Positions 1 to 11,542 of a DNA stretch of 64,000 nt are shown here, in pieces. The stretch comes from Bufo bufo. Lineage: Eukaryota > Chordata > Amphibia > Anura > Bufonidae. The stretch covers positions 112,361,295 to 112,425,294 of the forward strand of contig NC_053397.1 of assembly GCF_905171765.1 (NCBI RefSeq). The letters are read 5' to 3'. The position numbers were made by a program, and so were the translations under genes. Each line of letters starts with the position of its first letter. The first letter of the stretch is position 1. The notes beneath the pieces were generated by a model that did not search any database, had not been told where the DNA came from, and saw nothing but the letters and a program-made list of their open reading frames with translations.

Positions 1-479
1 GCAGACGGTGGCATGGAAGACCACTTACGTGATTACCCAGTCCACCGGCACAAGGACAAGCGTGCCCCACCATCTTATGTGTGAAGTGCATATAATATAC
101 AATTAAGTACATGATTAATTTAGTGACCACCAATAACACACTGTAATAACAGTGTCGCCGTCCAGCGGCCGGAGGCAGAAGTCCTGATAAAATATCAGCG
201 GCACTGTGAAAAAAAAAAAATGGCTCATTCCAAAAATTCATAAAATATTAAAGGCATTTAAGCCTTCCTCTTCTCCAATTAGATCAATTCTTAAATCACT
301 GGTAGCTGATGAAATCCATCATAGGGGCACAGTCCATGTTTTCATCTCGATTCACGTGATTTGAAAGGCTCTCTCACACCTGCCATACAGTCATATCCCC
401 CTCCATCTGAGGCCTAAACAAAATACAAATGAAACACATATATTAAAAATCCTATATGCCCACACATAAAATTCACGTC
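1..479. other. Flank and probable 3' untranslated region of PLE-1
   Basis: No open frame of note. PLE-1 ends its coding region at 480 on the minus strand, so at least the right part of this stretch is probably its 3' untranslated region. A run of twelve A lies near 209. No boundary or target duplication can be fixed because the window starts here. Confidence 0.4.
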
Positions 480-1583
480 TTACAAAAAGGGTTTGAAGCT
501 ATTATATTCGTTTAATCCACCCGGAACCACAGTATCTAGCAAAGTAATCCATTTAGTTTCCTTTTGTAGTAATGCTTTTTTTACATCACCTCCTCTCACT
601 CCCAACCTTACTTTATCTATCCCTCTTACCCTCAGGACACTGGGATCACTCTTATGGCACTTAAAAAAGTGTTGTGGCACAGATTGTAACTCTTCCACGT
701 CCTGATCTTCACATTGTGAGTCTGTACGGATTTTGCTAGCATGTTCCAATATCCGAGTTTTCAAGGTTCTAGTTGTCATGCCGATATAAATCAATCGGCA
801 TGGACAAGTCAACCAATACACAACTCTTTCTGTGGTACAGGTTATATGGTGTACAATCTTAAACTCCATCTCCCCGGAGGCGTCATAGAAAGTGGTGGAA
901 CGTTCCATATAGATACACGCAGCACAATTGCCACAAGCTCTCGAACCCCACGGAGGGCCCTTGCTCCCAAAAATTTCTCTTGGAATATCCGCTACATAAT
1001 GACTTCTCGTCAAAATGTCCCGTAACGTTTTCGACTTCCTCCATGTAATTTGTGGATAATTGGGTAGAGACGACCGCAGATCCCTATCTGTCAGCAGCAC
1101 CGACCAGTGTCTCTTCATTATCTCCTGCATTGTACGCAATTCACTATTAAATGGGGTAATGAATCTTACTGTACTGTCTTTGTGTTGTTGTGATCGTTTT
1201 TTCTTAGATAGAAGTGCATCTCTCGTCTTAGTTTTAGCCATCTCATAGCCTCTTCGGACAACTCCCATCTGATACCCTCTGTCTAGGAATCATTCGGTCA
1301 AGTCCAAGGATTGTTGTTCAAACCTCTCATCTTCAGAACAGATACGCCTCATCCTCATAAATTGACCCTTAGGTATGGCCTGAATTACCTTGGGGTAGTG
1401 TGATGAAGTGGCATGCAATAATGCGTTCACCAACGTGGGCTTCCTGTGTACGTCCGTCATAATCATACCCCCTCTATCCTTCTTGATCATTATGTCCAAA
1501 AAATCCACCTCCAATGGACTGTACTTCCAGGTTAATTTGATATTGCGATCATTAGAGTTAAGGCCCACTAAAAAGTCATCCAA
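480..1583 (-). pseudogene. Penelope-like element PLE-1: end of reverse transcriptase plus GIY-YIG endonuclease, 5'-truncated
   Basis: Penelope-like elements (PLEs) encode one protein with a reverse transcriptase (RT) followed by a GIY-YIG nuclease. Two minus-strand frames make up this fragment. The first, 1583-1290, holds the end of the RT; its residues SPLEVDFLDIMI align with IEYLDLVLY of PLE-2, just after the catalytic YIDD, which is missing here. The second, 1268-480, holds the linker, a cysteine cluster (CGNCAAC) and the nuclease core (VVYWLTCPCRLIYIGMTT then LKTRILEH), and ends in GGLNEYNSF, the usual PLE C-terminus. A frame change between 1268 and 1290 splits them. The LDD at the start of the first frame is not the catalytic pair. 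It is a dead 5'-truncated copy. The subclade (Neptune or Poseidon type) is not resolved. Confidence 0.85.
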
Positions 1584-1859
1584 CTGCGACGTGGATGACG
1601 TGGATGGTCATGTTAGATGTTTGATGTGATATGGTATTGTCATCACTACCCATTACTTATTCCACTGTTATCCGACTTTATTATTGTGGCAACTGTGGCT
1701 GCTCAAGGTGCAATTCCCCTCAAGTGCGATTCTCCGCATTGTTGAGCCCTATTTTAGAGGCTCGTTTCTTCATATCCTATTCCTTTTTGACTAACAGTGA
1801 CATTTAATGTTCTATGTAATTTAATAAAAGCATTTATTTTTATATAAACAGTATCCTCG
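1584..1859. other. Unassigned spacer
   Basis: AT-rich sequence between the PLE-1 truncation and piggyBac-like element A. I see no coding potential, terminal repeats or recognisable family. Confidence 0.4.
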
Positions 1860-2399
1860 TTTTTTGGTGTTTATTTCTGATCCTGTAGTTTACAGAAACA
1901 CCCCATATGTGGTCGTAAACCGCTGTACGAGCACACGGCAGGGCGCAGAAGGAAAGGAATGCCATACGGTTTTTGGAAGGCAGGTTTTGCTGGACTGGTT
2001 TTTTGACACCATGTCCCATTTAAAGCCCCCCTGATGCACCCCTAGAGTAGAAACTCCATAAACGTGACCCCATCTAAGAATCTACACCCCTCAAGGTATT
2101 CAAAACTTTTACAAAGCAAGGGTTAACAGCCAAATAAAACTCAATATTTATGGCCCTGATTTTGTAGTTTACAGAAACACCCCATATGTGGTCATAAACT
2201 ACTGTACAGGCACACGGCAGGGCGCAGAAGGAAAGGAATGCCATACGGTTTTTGGAAGGCATATTTTGCTGGACTGTTTTTTTGACACCATGTCCCTTTG
2301 AAGCCCCCCTGATGCAACCCTAGAGTAGAAACTCCAAAAAGTGACCCCATTTTAGAAACTACAGGATAGGGTGGAAGTTTTGTTGGTACTAGTTTAGGG

Positions 2400-3640
2400 T
2401 ACATATGATTTTTGGTTGCTCTATATTACACTTTTTGTGAGGCAAGGTAACAAGAAATAGCTGTTTTGGCACGTTTTTTATTTTTTGTTATTTACAACAT
2501 TCATCTGATAGGTTAGATCATGTGGTATTTTTATAGACCAGGTTGTCACGGATGCGGCGATACCTAATATGTATACTTTTTTAAAATTTATGTAAGTTTT
2601 ACACAATGATTTCTTTTTTGAAACAAGAAAAATCATGTTTTAGTGTTTCCATAGTCTGAGAGCCATAATTTTTTCGAGTTTTTTGGCGATTACCTTAGGT
2701 AGGGTATGATTTTTGCGGGATGAGATGACGGTTTTATTGGCACTATTTTGGGGTGCGTGTGATTTTTTGATCGCTTGCTATTACACTATTTGTGATGTAA
2801 GGTGACAAAAAATTGTTTTTTTTACACCGTTTTTTTTAATTTTTTTTTACGGTATTTACCTGAGGGGTTAGGTCATGTGATATTTTTATAGAGCAAGTTA
2901 TTACGAACGCTGCGATACCTAATATGTATACTTTTCTTTTATTTATGTAAGTTTTACACAATGATTTCATTTTTGAAGCAAAACAAATCATGTTTTAGTG
3001 TTTCCATAGTCTGACAGCCATAATTTTTTCAGTTTTTGGGGCGATTACCTTGGGTAGGGTATGATTTTTGCGGGATGAGATGACGGTTTTATTTGCACTA
3101 TTTTGGGGTACGTGTGAATTTTTGATTGCTTGCTATTACACTTTTTGTGTTGTAAGATGACAAAAAATAGTTTATTTAGCACAGTTTTTATAAAAAAAAA
3201 TTTACCGTGTTCATCTGAGGGGCTAGGTCATGTGATATTTTTATAGAACCGGTCAATATGGATGCGGCGATACCTAATATGTATACTTTTTTTTTTATTT
3301 ATGTAAGTTTTACACAATAATATCATTAAAAAATATATATCATGTTTTAGTGTCTCCATATTCTGAGAGCCATAGTTTTTTCAGTTTTTGGGCGATTATC
3401 TTAGTTAGGGTCTCATTTTTTGCGGGATGAGATGACGGTTTGATTGGCACTATTTTGGTGGGCAAACTCCTTTTTGATCGCTTGCTGTTGTACTTTTTGT
3501 GATGTAAGGTGACAAAAAAATGGTTTACTTAGCACAGTTTTTATTTTTTATTTTTTACGGTGTGAGGGGTTAGTTAATGTGATATGTTTATAGAACCAGT
3601 CGATACGGACGAGGTGATACCTAATTATATATATACTTTT
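2400..3640 (+). repeat. Four tandem units of about 355 bp inside piggyBac-like element A
   Basis: The phrase CGATACCTAATATGTATAC recurs, with decay in the last copy, near 2557, 2913, 3269 and 3615, a spacing of about 350-356. Each unit also carries TTGCGGGATGAGATGACGG and GTAAGTTTTACACAATGAT. Element B has only two such phrases (about 10667 and 11007), so the unit number differs between copies of one family. Confidence 0.75.
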
Positions 3641-3805
3641 TTTTCCCCCTATCTTGTACTTTATTTGGGGAAAATGAAGTTTTTGTTTATTTTTACTTGA
3701 AACTTTTAATTTTTTGGGGGAAAACTTAATTTTTTCAACTTTTTTTTTCACTTTATTTTTTGTCCCACTTTGGGACTTGAACTTTTGTGGGTCTAATCCC
3801 TTTAC

Positions 3806-4270
3806 AATGCATTCCAATACTTCTGTATTGGAGTGCATTGGCTGTATGAGTAATACAGTGAGTATTACTCATACAGCTTCCGGCCTGTGAGATCCAGGGA
3901 ACTGGATCTCACAGGCTCGTCACCGCAAGGCAGCGCGATGCCTTCCTTTGGCATCACACTGCCTTCCATGCCATTGCGTCCCCCCTACAGCCGCATGGGG
4001 ACCCGATGGCACCGCCGATCGCCGCCGCAAACCACAGGTAAAAGCCCCAAACTGCAGGTCTGAATTGACCTGCGGTTTTCAGCGATCGCCGAAACGGGGG
4101 GGTCACGGGACCTTCCCACGCATTAAGCCAAGGTGCCTGCTCAATGATTTGATCAGGCACCGGGTTCCGATCATCGCCCGCCGGGCGGCGGTGATCAGAA
4201 ATACACATGACGTACCAGTACGTCATGTGTCCTTAAGTACCAGGACAACATGCCGTACCGGTACGTCATG
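3806..4270. repeat. Run of about seven consecutive hairpins in piggyBac-like element A
   Basis: Consecutive inverted repeats with short loops: CAATGCATTCCAATA with its complement (3806-3842, one mismatch), GCTGTATGAGTAATA (3842-3878), CCTGTGAGATCCAG (about 3890-3917), a GGCAGCGCGATGCC pair ending near 3968, GTGCCTGCTCA/TGATCAGGCAC (about 4130-4158), a GATCATCGCCCG pair (about 4167-4199) and ATGACGTACCAGTACGTCAT (4207-4226). The first four recur in element B. Confidence 0.75.
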
Positions 4271-4287
4271 TGTCCTGAAGAGGTTAA

Positions 4288-4800
4288 CAGTGACCTCCAC
4301 AGTGGCCGCCCCTTTAACATTGACCACCACAGTGGCCACCCTTGTAACATTGACCTCCACAGTGCCCACCCCTTTAACAGTGAATGCATCTTTAACACTG
4401 ACCTGCACAGTGCCTGCCCCTTCAACAGTGACCTTCACAGTGCCCGCCTCTTTAACAGTGACCACCCCTTTGACAATGACCTCCACAGTGCCCGTCCCTT
4501 TAACAGTGACTTCCACAGTGCCCGCCCCTTTAACAGTGACCTTCACAGTGCCCGCCCGTTTAACATTGACTCCCCCTTTAACATTGAACACCCCTTTAAC
4601 AGTGACCTTCATAGTGTCCGCCCCTTTAACAGTGACCTCCACAGTACCCACCCCTTTAACAGTGACTTTCACAGTGCCCGCCCCTTTAACAGTGACCTCC
4701 ACAGTGCCTGCCCCTTTTAACAGTGACCTCCACAGGGCCCGTCCTTTTAACAGTGACCTCCACAGCACCATCCGTTTAATAGTGGTCCCTGCCCCCCATG
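4288..4800 (+). repeat. Minisatellite, 30-bp unit containing TTAA
   Basis: About 16 imperfect copies of CCCCTTTAACAGTGACCTCC followed by ACAGTGCCCG. Each typical unit carries the tetranucleotide TTAA. The unit length is divisible by three, so several frames stay open on both strands; those frames are not genes. Confidence 0.9.
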
Positions 4801-4857
4801 CATGTAGCAGTATAGTTGTGCCAACATGCGTCATATGACTGAATATTTAAGGACCTG

Positions 4858-6582
4858 CGAGTCCTGGGAGTGGTGGACACCCACTGGGGCAGCATGAGGC
4901 CCCAGGAGGCGGTCACGGTATACAGCTCCCGAATTATGGCCGAATCAGGCAAAGGCGTTTGATCGGGTGAACCACGAGTACCTCTGGTCGGTCCTTCTGA
5001 AGTATGGCCTGCCAGGGGGGTTTGTTGATTGGTTAAAGATCTTGTATGCAGGGGCGGAGTTTCCCGCTTGTGAACAGTTGGTCTGGCTGCTCTTTTGAGG
5101 TTCGGTCTGGCGTTCGCCAGGGTTGTCCTTTGAGCCCGCTTTTATACATGTTCGCGATTGATCCCTTTCTTAGGAGGATCAATCGTGGGCCGTTGGCGGG
5201 AGTCGGGATGGATCCGGCAGCACCGGAAGCCACTCTGAGGGCAGTAGCATACGCTGATTATGTCACCGTCTTCGTGTCCTCGAAAGAGGAGGCGGAATAC
5301 GTGATGTCTGAGGTGGACCGCTACTCGGAGGCATCCGGGTCCATGATCAATCGGGATAACTGTGAAAGTCTCTGGCTGGGAGGGGGTGATCCAGTTTTCG
5401 ATATCCCAGACACCCTTCCAGGGCCCCAAGTCCTAGGCATCCATTTCGGCCATGGGGATTATCCCGCCCAAAATTGGGACGACAGGCTTAAGATCGCCGC
5501 TCAGAAGGTTGACCAGTGGAAGGGTTGGTCTTTGACCCTCAGGGAAAGGGTGAATCTGATCAAGATTTCCCTTCTGCCTTTGCTGATTTATTTGGGCAGT
5601 GTGTGTATCTTGCCAGAGCCTCTCTGGACTTGGGTTTATAGTCTGTTCTTCCAGCTCTTATGGGGGAATAGGCTGAACCTGCTCAAGAAAGAGGTGATTT
5701 ACTGTACAAGGAGACTAGAGGGGGTTATCTATGGTCACCCCAGTGGTGTTTCTTGTAAACACCTTTGTTAGGGTGAATTTGGCAAATCTCTGGTTGGAGA
5801 GGGCTCCTCCGTGGATAGTGTTCTGCAGGGGGTGGTTTCAGCCTTTCTTCCAAGAATGGGAGACAGGAGGGCAAGTGAAGGACTTGCGTACGCCTCACGG
5901 ATATCTTCCGGCTTATGTCACCCCGATTCTGAAGGTGATCCACCGGTGGGGTTAGGAAGTGAAGGAAATCAGGACTCTGTCAAGCAGTTCCCTTGACGAG
6001 AGGGTCTTGTTGTCCCACTTTCAAAAGCCCCTGACCCTCAAGGATTGCCCAAGGCGGGATCTAGACAAGGGGTTACAGTTGCTAAATTCGGCAAGGATCC
6101 CCTTGAAGTTTTGGGACTTGGGTTGGCGCTGCTTTCACGGGAAGCTGTATGTGTGGGATAACTTGAAGTACAGGAACTCAGAGGAAAGGGGTTGTCCCCG
6201 GGAGGAGTGTGGCTCCATGCTGGAAAGTATGGAGCACTTCCTGCTTCATTGTCCCTTTAAAACAGAGGTTTACAAACGGGTGGGAGCTTCTATTGGCTGG
6301 CCTAGGCTAGCCAGCCTCTCTTATGTGGAGTGGGCCTATGGAGTGTTCAGGGACCTGGGAAGGAGGGATCTGTGCATGGTTTTTCTAGTCAGAATAGTGG
6401 TTAGGTTCTACACGTGGAATGCACAGTGTTTAGTCTCTACGCGGCAGAAAGTCCTCCCAGTGGATACGTTTTATAGGAACATCCTTGGTGGCCTGGTAAA
6501 GGTGCGTTCTCTTGAGTATGAGAGACTGGGTACCAGTAGGGCCTCTCTCCTCTGGAGAGGCTTTGCTTTTAGCGTACCATAA
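4858..6582 (+). pseudogene. LINE ORF2 fragment: reverse transcriptase core and C-terminal Cys-rich region
   Basis: RT motifs can be read in order. QAKAFDRVNHEYLW begins at about 4950, FEVRSGVRQGCPLSPLLYMF at 5100-5160 and AVAYADYVTVF near 5250. The last is the catalytic box, and its second Asp has become Tyr (GAT to TAT at 5258-5260), so this copy cannot polymerise DNA. A thumb region follows. Then, after frame breaks near 5750 and a stop at about 5953, comes a C-terminal domain with CPREECGSMLESMEHFLLHC, the Cys/His pattern of L1 and Tx1 type LINEs. Endonuclease and ORF1 are absent. Xenopus Tx1 is the closest type I can suggest from memory of the motif order; a related clade is possible. Confidence 0.75.
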
Positions 6583-7392
6583 GTCTAGTCATACTGTTCC
6601 TGGTGGTGGGCTTATGCTTTCACCTTAGATTTTTGTTTTGTGATATGTTGGAGTCTTGAAAAAAGGTTTGCAAAGACCGAACTTGGGCCTTTCGGGAGAT
6701 TGTACAGTTATGTTATGTAGTTATGCAATTATGTTACATAGTTAAGTTATGTTATGTAGTTAAGTTGTGTGTTATATTAGAGATAGGGAGAGCTGTGGTT
6801 AGTTAGGTGGGGTGGGTGAGGGGGGGGGGGGGGTGTTTCTATGTGTATTTATGAGTGAGGTGGCCTGCATCTAGCCCTGGACTATGCGGACATGGGAGGA
6901 CATGGGGCGAGGGGATAAATGCGTTGTGGGGGCTAGATGTGAGTGGTGGAGGAAGGGCTGGCCTCAGACTATGCGGACATGATAGAGACATGAGGCGGGG
7001 GTCAGCCCTGGGTGTTGGGTGATGGTTTAGATGGTTGGGGGCTAGGGCTAGGTTAGGTGGAGTTGAATAGTTTTGTTTTGGTTTTGGTGTGTTTTTGTTT
7101 TTGTATAAAATGGTGATGGAAAAAAAATTATAATATTATGGCTAAGTTGCTTTGCTTGATTTGATTTATGTTATGACAAATAGTCTATAGTCTATTTTCT
7201 GTTATTTTCTGTTATGACGAGTAGTCAGTTTCTTCTGTATATATTTTATGTATATTTTATATACAGTCAGGTCCATAAATATTGGGACATCGACACAGTT
7301 CTAACATTTTTTTCTCTATACACCACCACATTGGATTTGAAATGAAACAAACAAGATGTGCTTTAACTTCAGACTGTCAGCTTTAATTTGAG

Positions 7393-7654
7393 TGTAAAGG
7401 TAGTAATGTGGAGTCGCACTCACCAGATCTTGCGGTCATCCGGAATTCAGCAGCCTGCCTGGAGTCCTAGATCCATAAAGGCTCCTATGTGTATAGTCCA
7501 ATGAATGATGATGGAGGCAGCATGTCCGGTACAAAAATCCCTTTATTGGGAACCGCTTAGGGGAACAAACAACCTTTTACACATTTGTTCACCTAAGCGG
7601 TTCCCAATAAAGGGATTTTTATACCGGACATGCTGCCTCCATCATCATTCATTG
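7393..7654. mobile_element. 262-bp palindromic insertion with 14-bp target duplication
   Basis: AGCTTTAATTTGAG occurs at 7379-7392 and again at 7655-7668, while Tc1-B has a single copy. The insert carries an inverted repeat from 7499 to 7654 with arms of about 70 bp around a centre near 7577. A 14-bp duplication is longer than Tc1 or hAT give and suggests a retroposed or PLE-related insertion. No coding capacity. Confidence 0.8.
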
Positions 7655-7897
7655 AGCTTTAATTTGAGGGTATTTACATCCAAATTACGTGAACGGTGTA
7701 GGAATTACAACAGTTTGCATATGTGCCTCCCACTTGTTAAGGGGCCAAAAGTAATGGGACAATTGGCTTCTCAGCTGTTCCATGGCCACGTGTATGTTAT
7801 TCCCTCATTATACCAATTACAATGAGCAGATAAAAGGTCCAGAGTTCATTTCAAGTGTGCTATTTGCATTTGGAATCTGTTGCTGTCAACTCTCAAG

Positions 7898-8925
7898 ATG
7901 AGATCCAAAGAGCTGTCACTATCAGTGAAGCAAGCCATCATTAGGCTGGAAAAACAAAACAAACCCATCAGAGAGATATCAAAAACATTAGGCATGGCCA
8001 AAACAACCGTTTGGAACATTCTTAAAAAGAAGGAACGCACCGTTGAGCTCAGCAACACCAAAAGACCACGGAAAACAACTGTGGTGGATGACCGAAGAAT
8101 TCTTTCCCTGGTGAAGAAAACACCCTTCATAACAGTTGGCCAGTTCAAGAACACTCTCCAGCAGGTAGGTGTATGTGTGTCAAAGTCAACAATCAAGAGA
8201 AAACTTCACCAGAGTGAATACAGAGGGTTCACCATAATATGTAAACCACTGCTGAGCCTCAAAAACAGGAAGGTTAGATTAGAGTTTGCCAAACAACATC
8301 TAAAAAAGCCTTCAGTTCTGGAACAACATCCTATGGACAGATGAGACCAAGATCAACTTGTACCAGAGTGATGGGAAGAGAAGAGTATGGAGAAGGAAAG
8401 GAACTGCTCATGATCCTAAGCATACCACCTCATCAGTGAAGCATGGTGGTGATAGTGTCATGGCGTGGGCATGAATGGCTGCCAATGGAGCTGGTTCTCT
8501 TGTATTTTTTGATGATGTGACTGCTGACAAAAGCAGCAGGCTGAATTCTGAAGTGTTTTGGGCAATATTATCTGCTCATATTCAGCCAAATGCTTCAGAA
8601 TTCCTTGGAAGGCGCTTCACAGTGGAGATGGACAATGACCGAAAGCATACTGCAAAAGCAACTAAAGAGTTTTTTTATGGGAAAGAAGTCGAATGTTATG
8701 CAATGGCCAAGTCAATCACCTGAACTGAATCCGATTGAGCATGCTTTTCACTTGCTGAAGACAAAACTGAAGGGAAAATTACCCAAGAACAAGCAGGAAC
8801 TGAAGACAGTTGCAGTAGAGGCCTGGCAGAGCATCACCAGGGATGAAACCCATCGTCTGGTGAGGTCTATGTGTTCCAGACTTCAGGCTGTAATTGACTG
8901 CAAAGGATTTGCAACCAAGTATTAA
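7898..8925 (+). pseudogene. Tc1-A transposase, decayed
   Basis: DD34E transposase of the Tc1 type. The start chosen is the ATG at 7898 (MRSKELSLSVKQAI). Paired helix-turn-helix domains come first (KPIREISKTLGMAKTTVWNIL near residues 25-45, then KSTIKRKLHQ), then the catalytic domain. Breaks: a frame change near 8310, a stop near 8473 (SVMAWA then TGA), and a further frame change near 8680, after which PELNPIEHAFHLL carries the catalytic Glu. The protein ends ATKY at 8925. The last frame starts with MDNDRKHTAK, where Tc1-B has MDNDPKHTAK. Non-functional. Confidence 0.9.
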
Positions 8926-9284
8926 AAAGTGAAAGTTTGATTTATGATTATTCTGTCCCATTACTTTTGGTTCCTTAACAAGTGGGAGGCACATATACAA
9001 ACTGTTGTAATTCCTACACCGTGTGTCGATGTCCCAATATTTATGGACCTGGCTGGTATTTTATATTTTATAATTTTTGTTAGGGGTTTTTACAGCTGGG
9101 TCGACCAGGTAAGTTTCAGTTAGGGTTTTTATTGTATTTGTTTTTGTAATTAGGTATGTTAGTTAGGATTAAGGCATGAATGTGAGTGTGTTTGAGGCTG
9201 GGCCAGAGGGGTTATTGTTATTATTATTGTTTTATTGCTGTATTGTCTCATTGCATTGTTGTGTTTTGTATTTTTATAATAAAA

Positions 9285-9440
9285 AAAGAGTTCTTAGAGA
9301 GCTGAGACCCAGTCTAAAACCTTCCCGGACACCTGATATAACTGTGTGTCAAATTTGGTGAAGATCGGTCCAGTTGTTTGGTCACGCATAAAGTACGTCC
9401 AGACAGACTCATTTTTAAAATATAAGTGATAAGAGACTAG
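9285..9440 (+). repeat. LINE-tail-like repeat, copy 1
   Basis: About 150 bp shared with 38860-39010, including GAGAGCTGAGACCC, GGACACCTGAT, CAAATTTGGTGAA and ATCGGTCCAG, ending in an AT-rich run. Such phrases are typical of RTE-like LINE 3' ends, but no coding part is present, so the family call is weak. Confidence 0.5.
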
Positions 9441-9558
9441 TAGAAGGGACCCGACTTTGCACAGATATATTTCATCTATTTCATTTCATGTTTCCGTGTG
9501 TCGTAAAAATATATCAACAGTATCCCCCATAACAGTGACCTCTACAGTACCCACCCCT

Positions 9559-11542
9559 TTAACCCCTTAAGGACTCGGCCCTATTTCACCTTAAGGACCA
9601 GGCCATTATTTGCAAATCTGACCTGTGTCACTTTAAGTGCTGATAACTTTAAAACACTTTGATTTAACCAGGCCATTCTGAGTTAGTTTTTTCGTCACAT
9701 ATTGTACTTCATGACACTGGTAAAATAAAGTTAAAAAAAATCATTTTTATTTATAAAAAAATACAAAATTTACCAAAAATTTGTAAAAAATTGCAAGTTT
9801 CCAAGTTTCAATTTCTCTACTTCTATAATACATAGTAATACCTCCAAAAATAGTCATTACTTTACATTCCTCATGTCTACTTCATGTTTGGCTCATTTTG
9901 GGAATGATATTTTATTTTTTGGGGATGTTACAAGGCTTAGAAGTTTAGAAGCAAATCTTGAAATTTTTCAGAAATTTTCAAAAAACCAATTTTTAGGGAC
10001 CAGTTCAGGTCTGAAGTCACTTTGCGAGGCTTACATAATAGAAACCACCCAAAAATGACCCCGTTCTATAAACTACCCCCCTTAAGGTATTCAAAACTGA
10101 TTTTACAAACTTTGTTAACCCTTTAGGTGTTCCACAAGAATTCATGGAAAATAGAGATACAATTTCAAAATTTCACTTTTTTGGCAGATTTTCAATTTTA
10201 ATAATTTTTTTCCAGTTACAAAGCAAGGGTTAACAGCCAAACCAAACTCAATATTTATGGCCCTGATTCTGTAGTTTAGAGAAACACCCCATATCTGGTT
10301 GTAAACTACTGTACGGGCACACGGCAGGGCGCAGAAGGAAAGGAATGCCATATGGTTTTTGGAAGGCAGATTTTGCTGGACAGTTTTTTTTGACACCATG
10401 TCCCATTTGAAGCCCCCCTGATGCATCCCTAGAGTAGAAACTCCAAAAAAGTGACCCCATTTTAGAAACTACGGGATAGGGTGGCAGTATTGTTGGTACT
10501 AGTTTAGGGTACATATGATTTTTGGTTGCTCTATCTTACACTTTTCGTGAGGCAAGATAACAAGAAATAGCTGTTTTGGCACAGTTTTTATTTTTTGTTA
10601 TTTACAACATTCATCTGACAGGTTAGATCATGTAATATTTTTATAGACCAGGTTGTCACGGATGCGGCGATACCTAATATGTATACTTTTTTTTATTTAT
10701 GTAAGTTTTACACAATGATTTCTTTTTTGAAGCAAAAAAAATCATGTTTTAGTGTTTCCATAGTCTGAGAGCCATAATTTTTTCAGTTTTTGGGCGATTA
10801 CCTTGGGTAGGGTATGATTTTTGCGGGATGAGATGACGGTTTTATTGGCACTATTTTGGTGGGCAAACCCCTTTTTGATCACTTGCTGTTGTACTTTTTG
10901 TGATGTAAGGTGACCAAAAAATGGTTTATTTAGCACAGTTTTTATTTATATTTTTTACGGTGTTAATCTGAGGGGTTAGGTCATGTGATATGTTTATAGA
11001 GCCGGTCGATACCTAATATGTATACTCCCCCCCCCCTTTTTTTTTACTTTATTTCGGGAAAATGAAGTTTTTGTTTATTTTTACTTGAAACTTTAAATTT
11101 TTGGGGGGGAAACTTTATTTTTTTCTACTTTTTTTTCACTTTATTTTTTGGGGGACTTGAACTTTTGGGGGTCTAATCCTTTACAATGCATTCCAATACT
11201 TCTATATTGGAATGCATTGGCTGTATGAGTAATACAGTGAGTATTACTCATACAGCTTCCGGTCTGTGAGATCCAGGGGGCTGGATCTCACAGGCTCTTC
11301 ACCAGAAGGCAGCGCGATGCCTCAGGAAGGCATCGCGCTGCCTTCCATGCCATCGGGTCCCCCCTACAGCCTACATGGGGACACGATGGCACCACCGCCG
11401 CCGCACCAGGTAAAAGCCGCAAACCGCAGGTCTGACCCCACCGCTGCGCATTTAGCCAAGGTGCCTGCTCAATGATTTGAGCAGGCACCGGGTACCGATC
11501 ACCGCCCGCTGGGCTGCGGTGATCGGAACTATACATGACGTA
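9559..11542 (+). mobile_element. Non-autonomous piggyBac-like element B
   Basis: Starts with TTAA (9559-9562) then CCCCTTAAGGACTCGGCC. Its first 200 bp match, inverted, the right end of element C (38500-38721), including GGACCAGGCCATT and ATGACACTGGTAAAAT. The middle and right parts match element A. The right end stops at ATGACGTA, short of the terminal hairpin of A, and resumes minisatellite-like sequence (CCTCCACTGTGCCCGTCCCT). The left flank is also minisatellite-like (ATAACAGTGACCTCTACAGT). No coding region. Confidence 0.7.
11184..11350. repeat. Hairpin cluster in piggyBac-like element B
   Basis: Four consecutive hairpins that match the first four of element A: CAATGCATTCCAATA, GCTGTATGAGTAATA, CTGTGAGATCCAG and GGCAGCGCGATGCC, each with its complement. 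Both arms are kept in most, so pairing seems to have survived divergence between the copies. Confidence 0.7.

Larger units (their letters stand above)
1860..4287 (+). mobile_element. Non-autonomous piggyBac-like element A, left end missing
   Basis: The right end reads ...GTCCTGAAGAGG followed by TTAA at 4284-4287, the target used by piggyBac. The inverted end (CCTCTTCAGGAC) resembles the left end of element B (CCCCTTAAGGAC). The body is colinear with element B at 10250-11542: a GC-richer block with the words CACACGGCAGGGCGCAGAAG, an AT-rich tandem region, then a run of hairpins. The first block is duplicated here (about 1870-2060 and 2160-2350). There is no transposase. Element C carries a decayed piggyBac transposase and a matching terminal region, so A is probably a deletion derivative of that family. 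The left terminus is not visible. Confidence 0.65.
7264..9055 (+). mobile_element. Tc1-A, Tc1/mariner transposon
   Basis: The left end is CAGTCAGGTCCATAAATATT preceded by TA; the right end is its complement, ending CCTGGCTG at 9055. Tc1-B at 39160-41650 is a second copy of the same family. Relative to Tc1-B, about 115 bp of the right inverted repeat are deleted near 9020. A 262-bp insertion sits in the left repeat region. It lies inside the 3' region of the LINE and is therefore younger. Confidence 0.9.
4858..9294 (+). mobile_element. 5'-truncated Tx1/L1-like LINE interrupted by Tc1-A
   Basis: Composite of a decayed ORF2 (4858-6582), a long 3' untranslated region with GTTATGTAGTTA-type repeats (6583-7263) and, beyond the Tc1-A insertion, its continuation (9056-9294) ending in an A-rich tail with AATAAAAAAAG. 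The left boundary is set by where RT similarity begins and is approximate. I see no target duplication. Confidence 0.65.

Noticed and set aside
1551..1583. LDD in PLE-1 as the RT catalytic pair
   Set aside because: Alignment with PLE-2 puts this segment after the YIDD motif; it corresponds to QTFVSYLNNN.
3948..4838. 296-codon Thr/Val-rich frame and its antisense partner
   Set aside because: Overlays hairpins and a 30-bp minisatellite; open only because the unit is a multiple of three.
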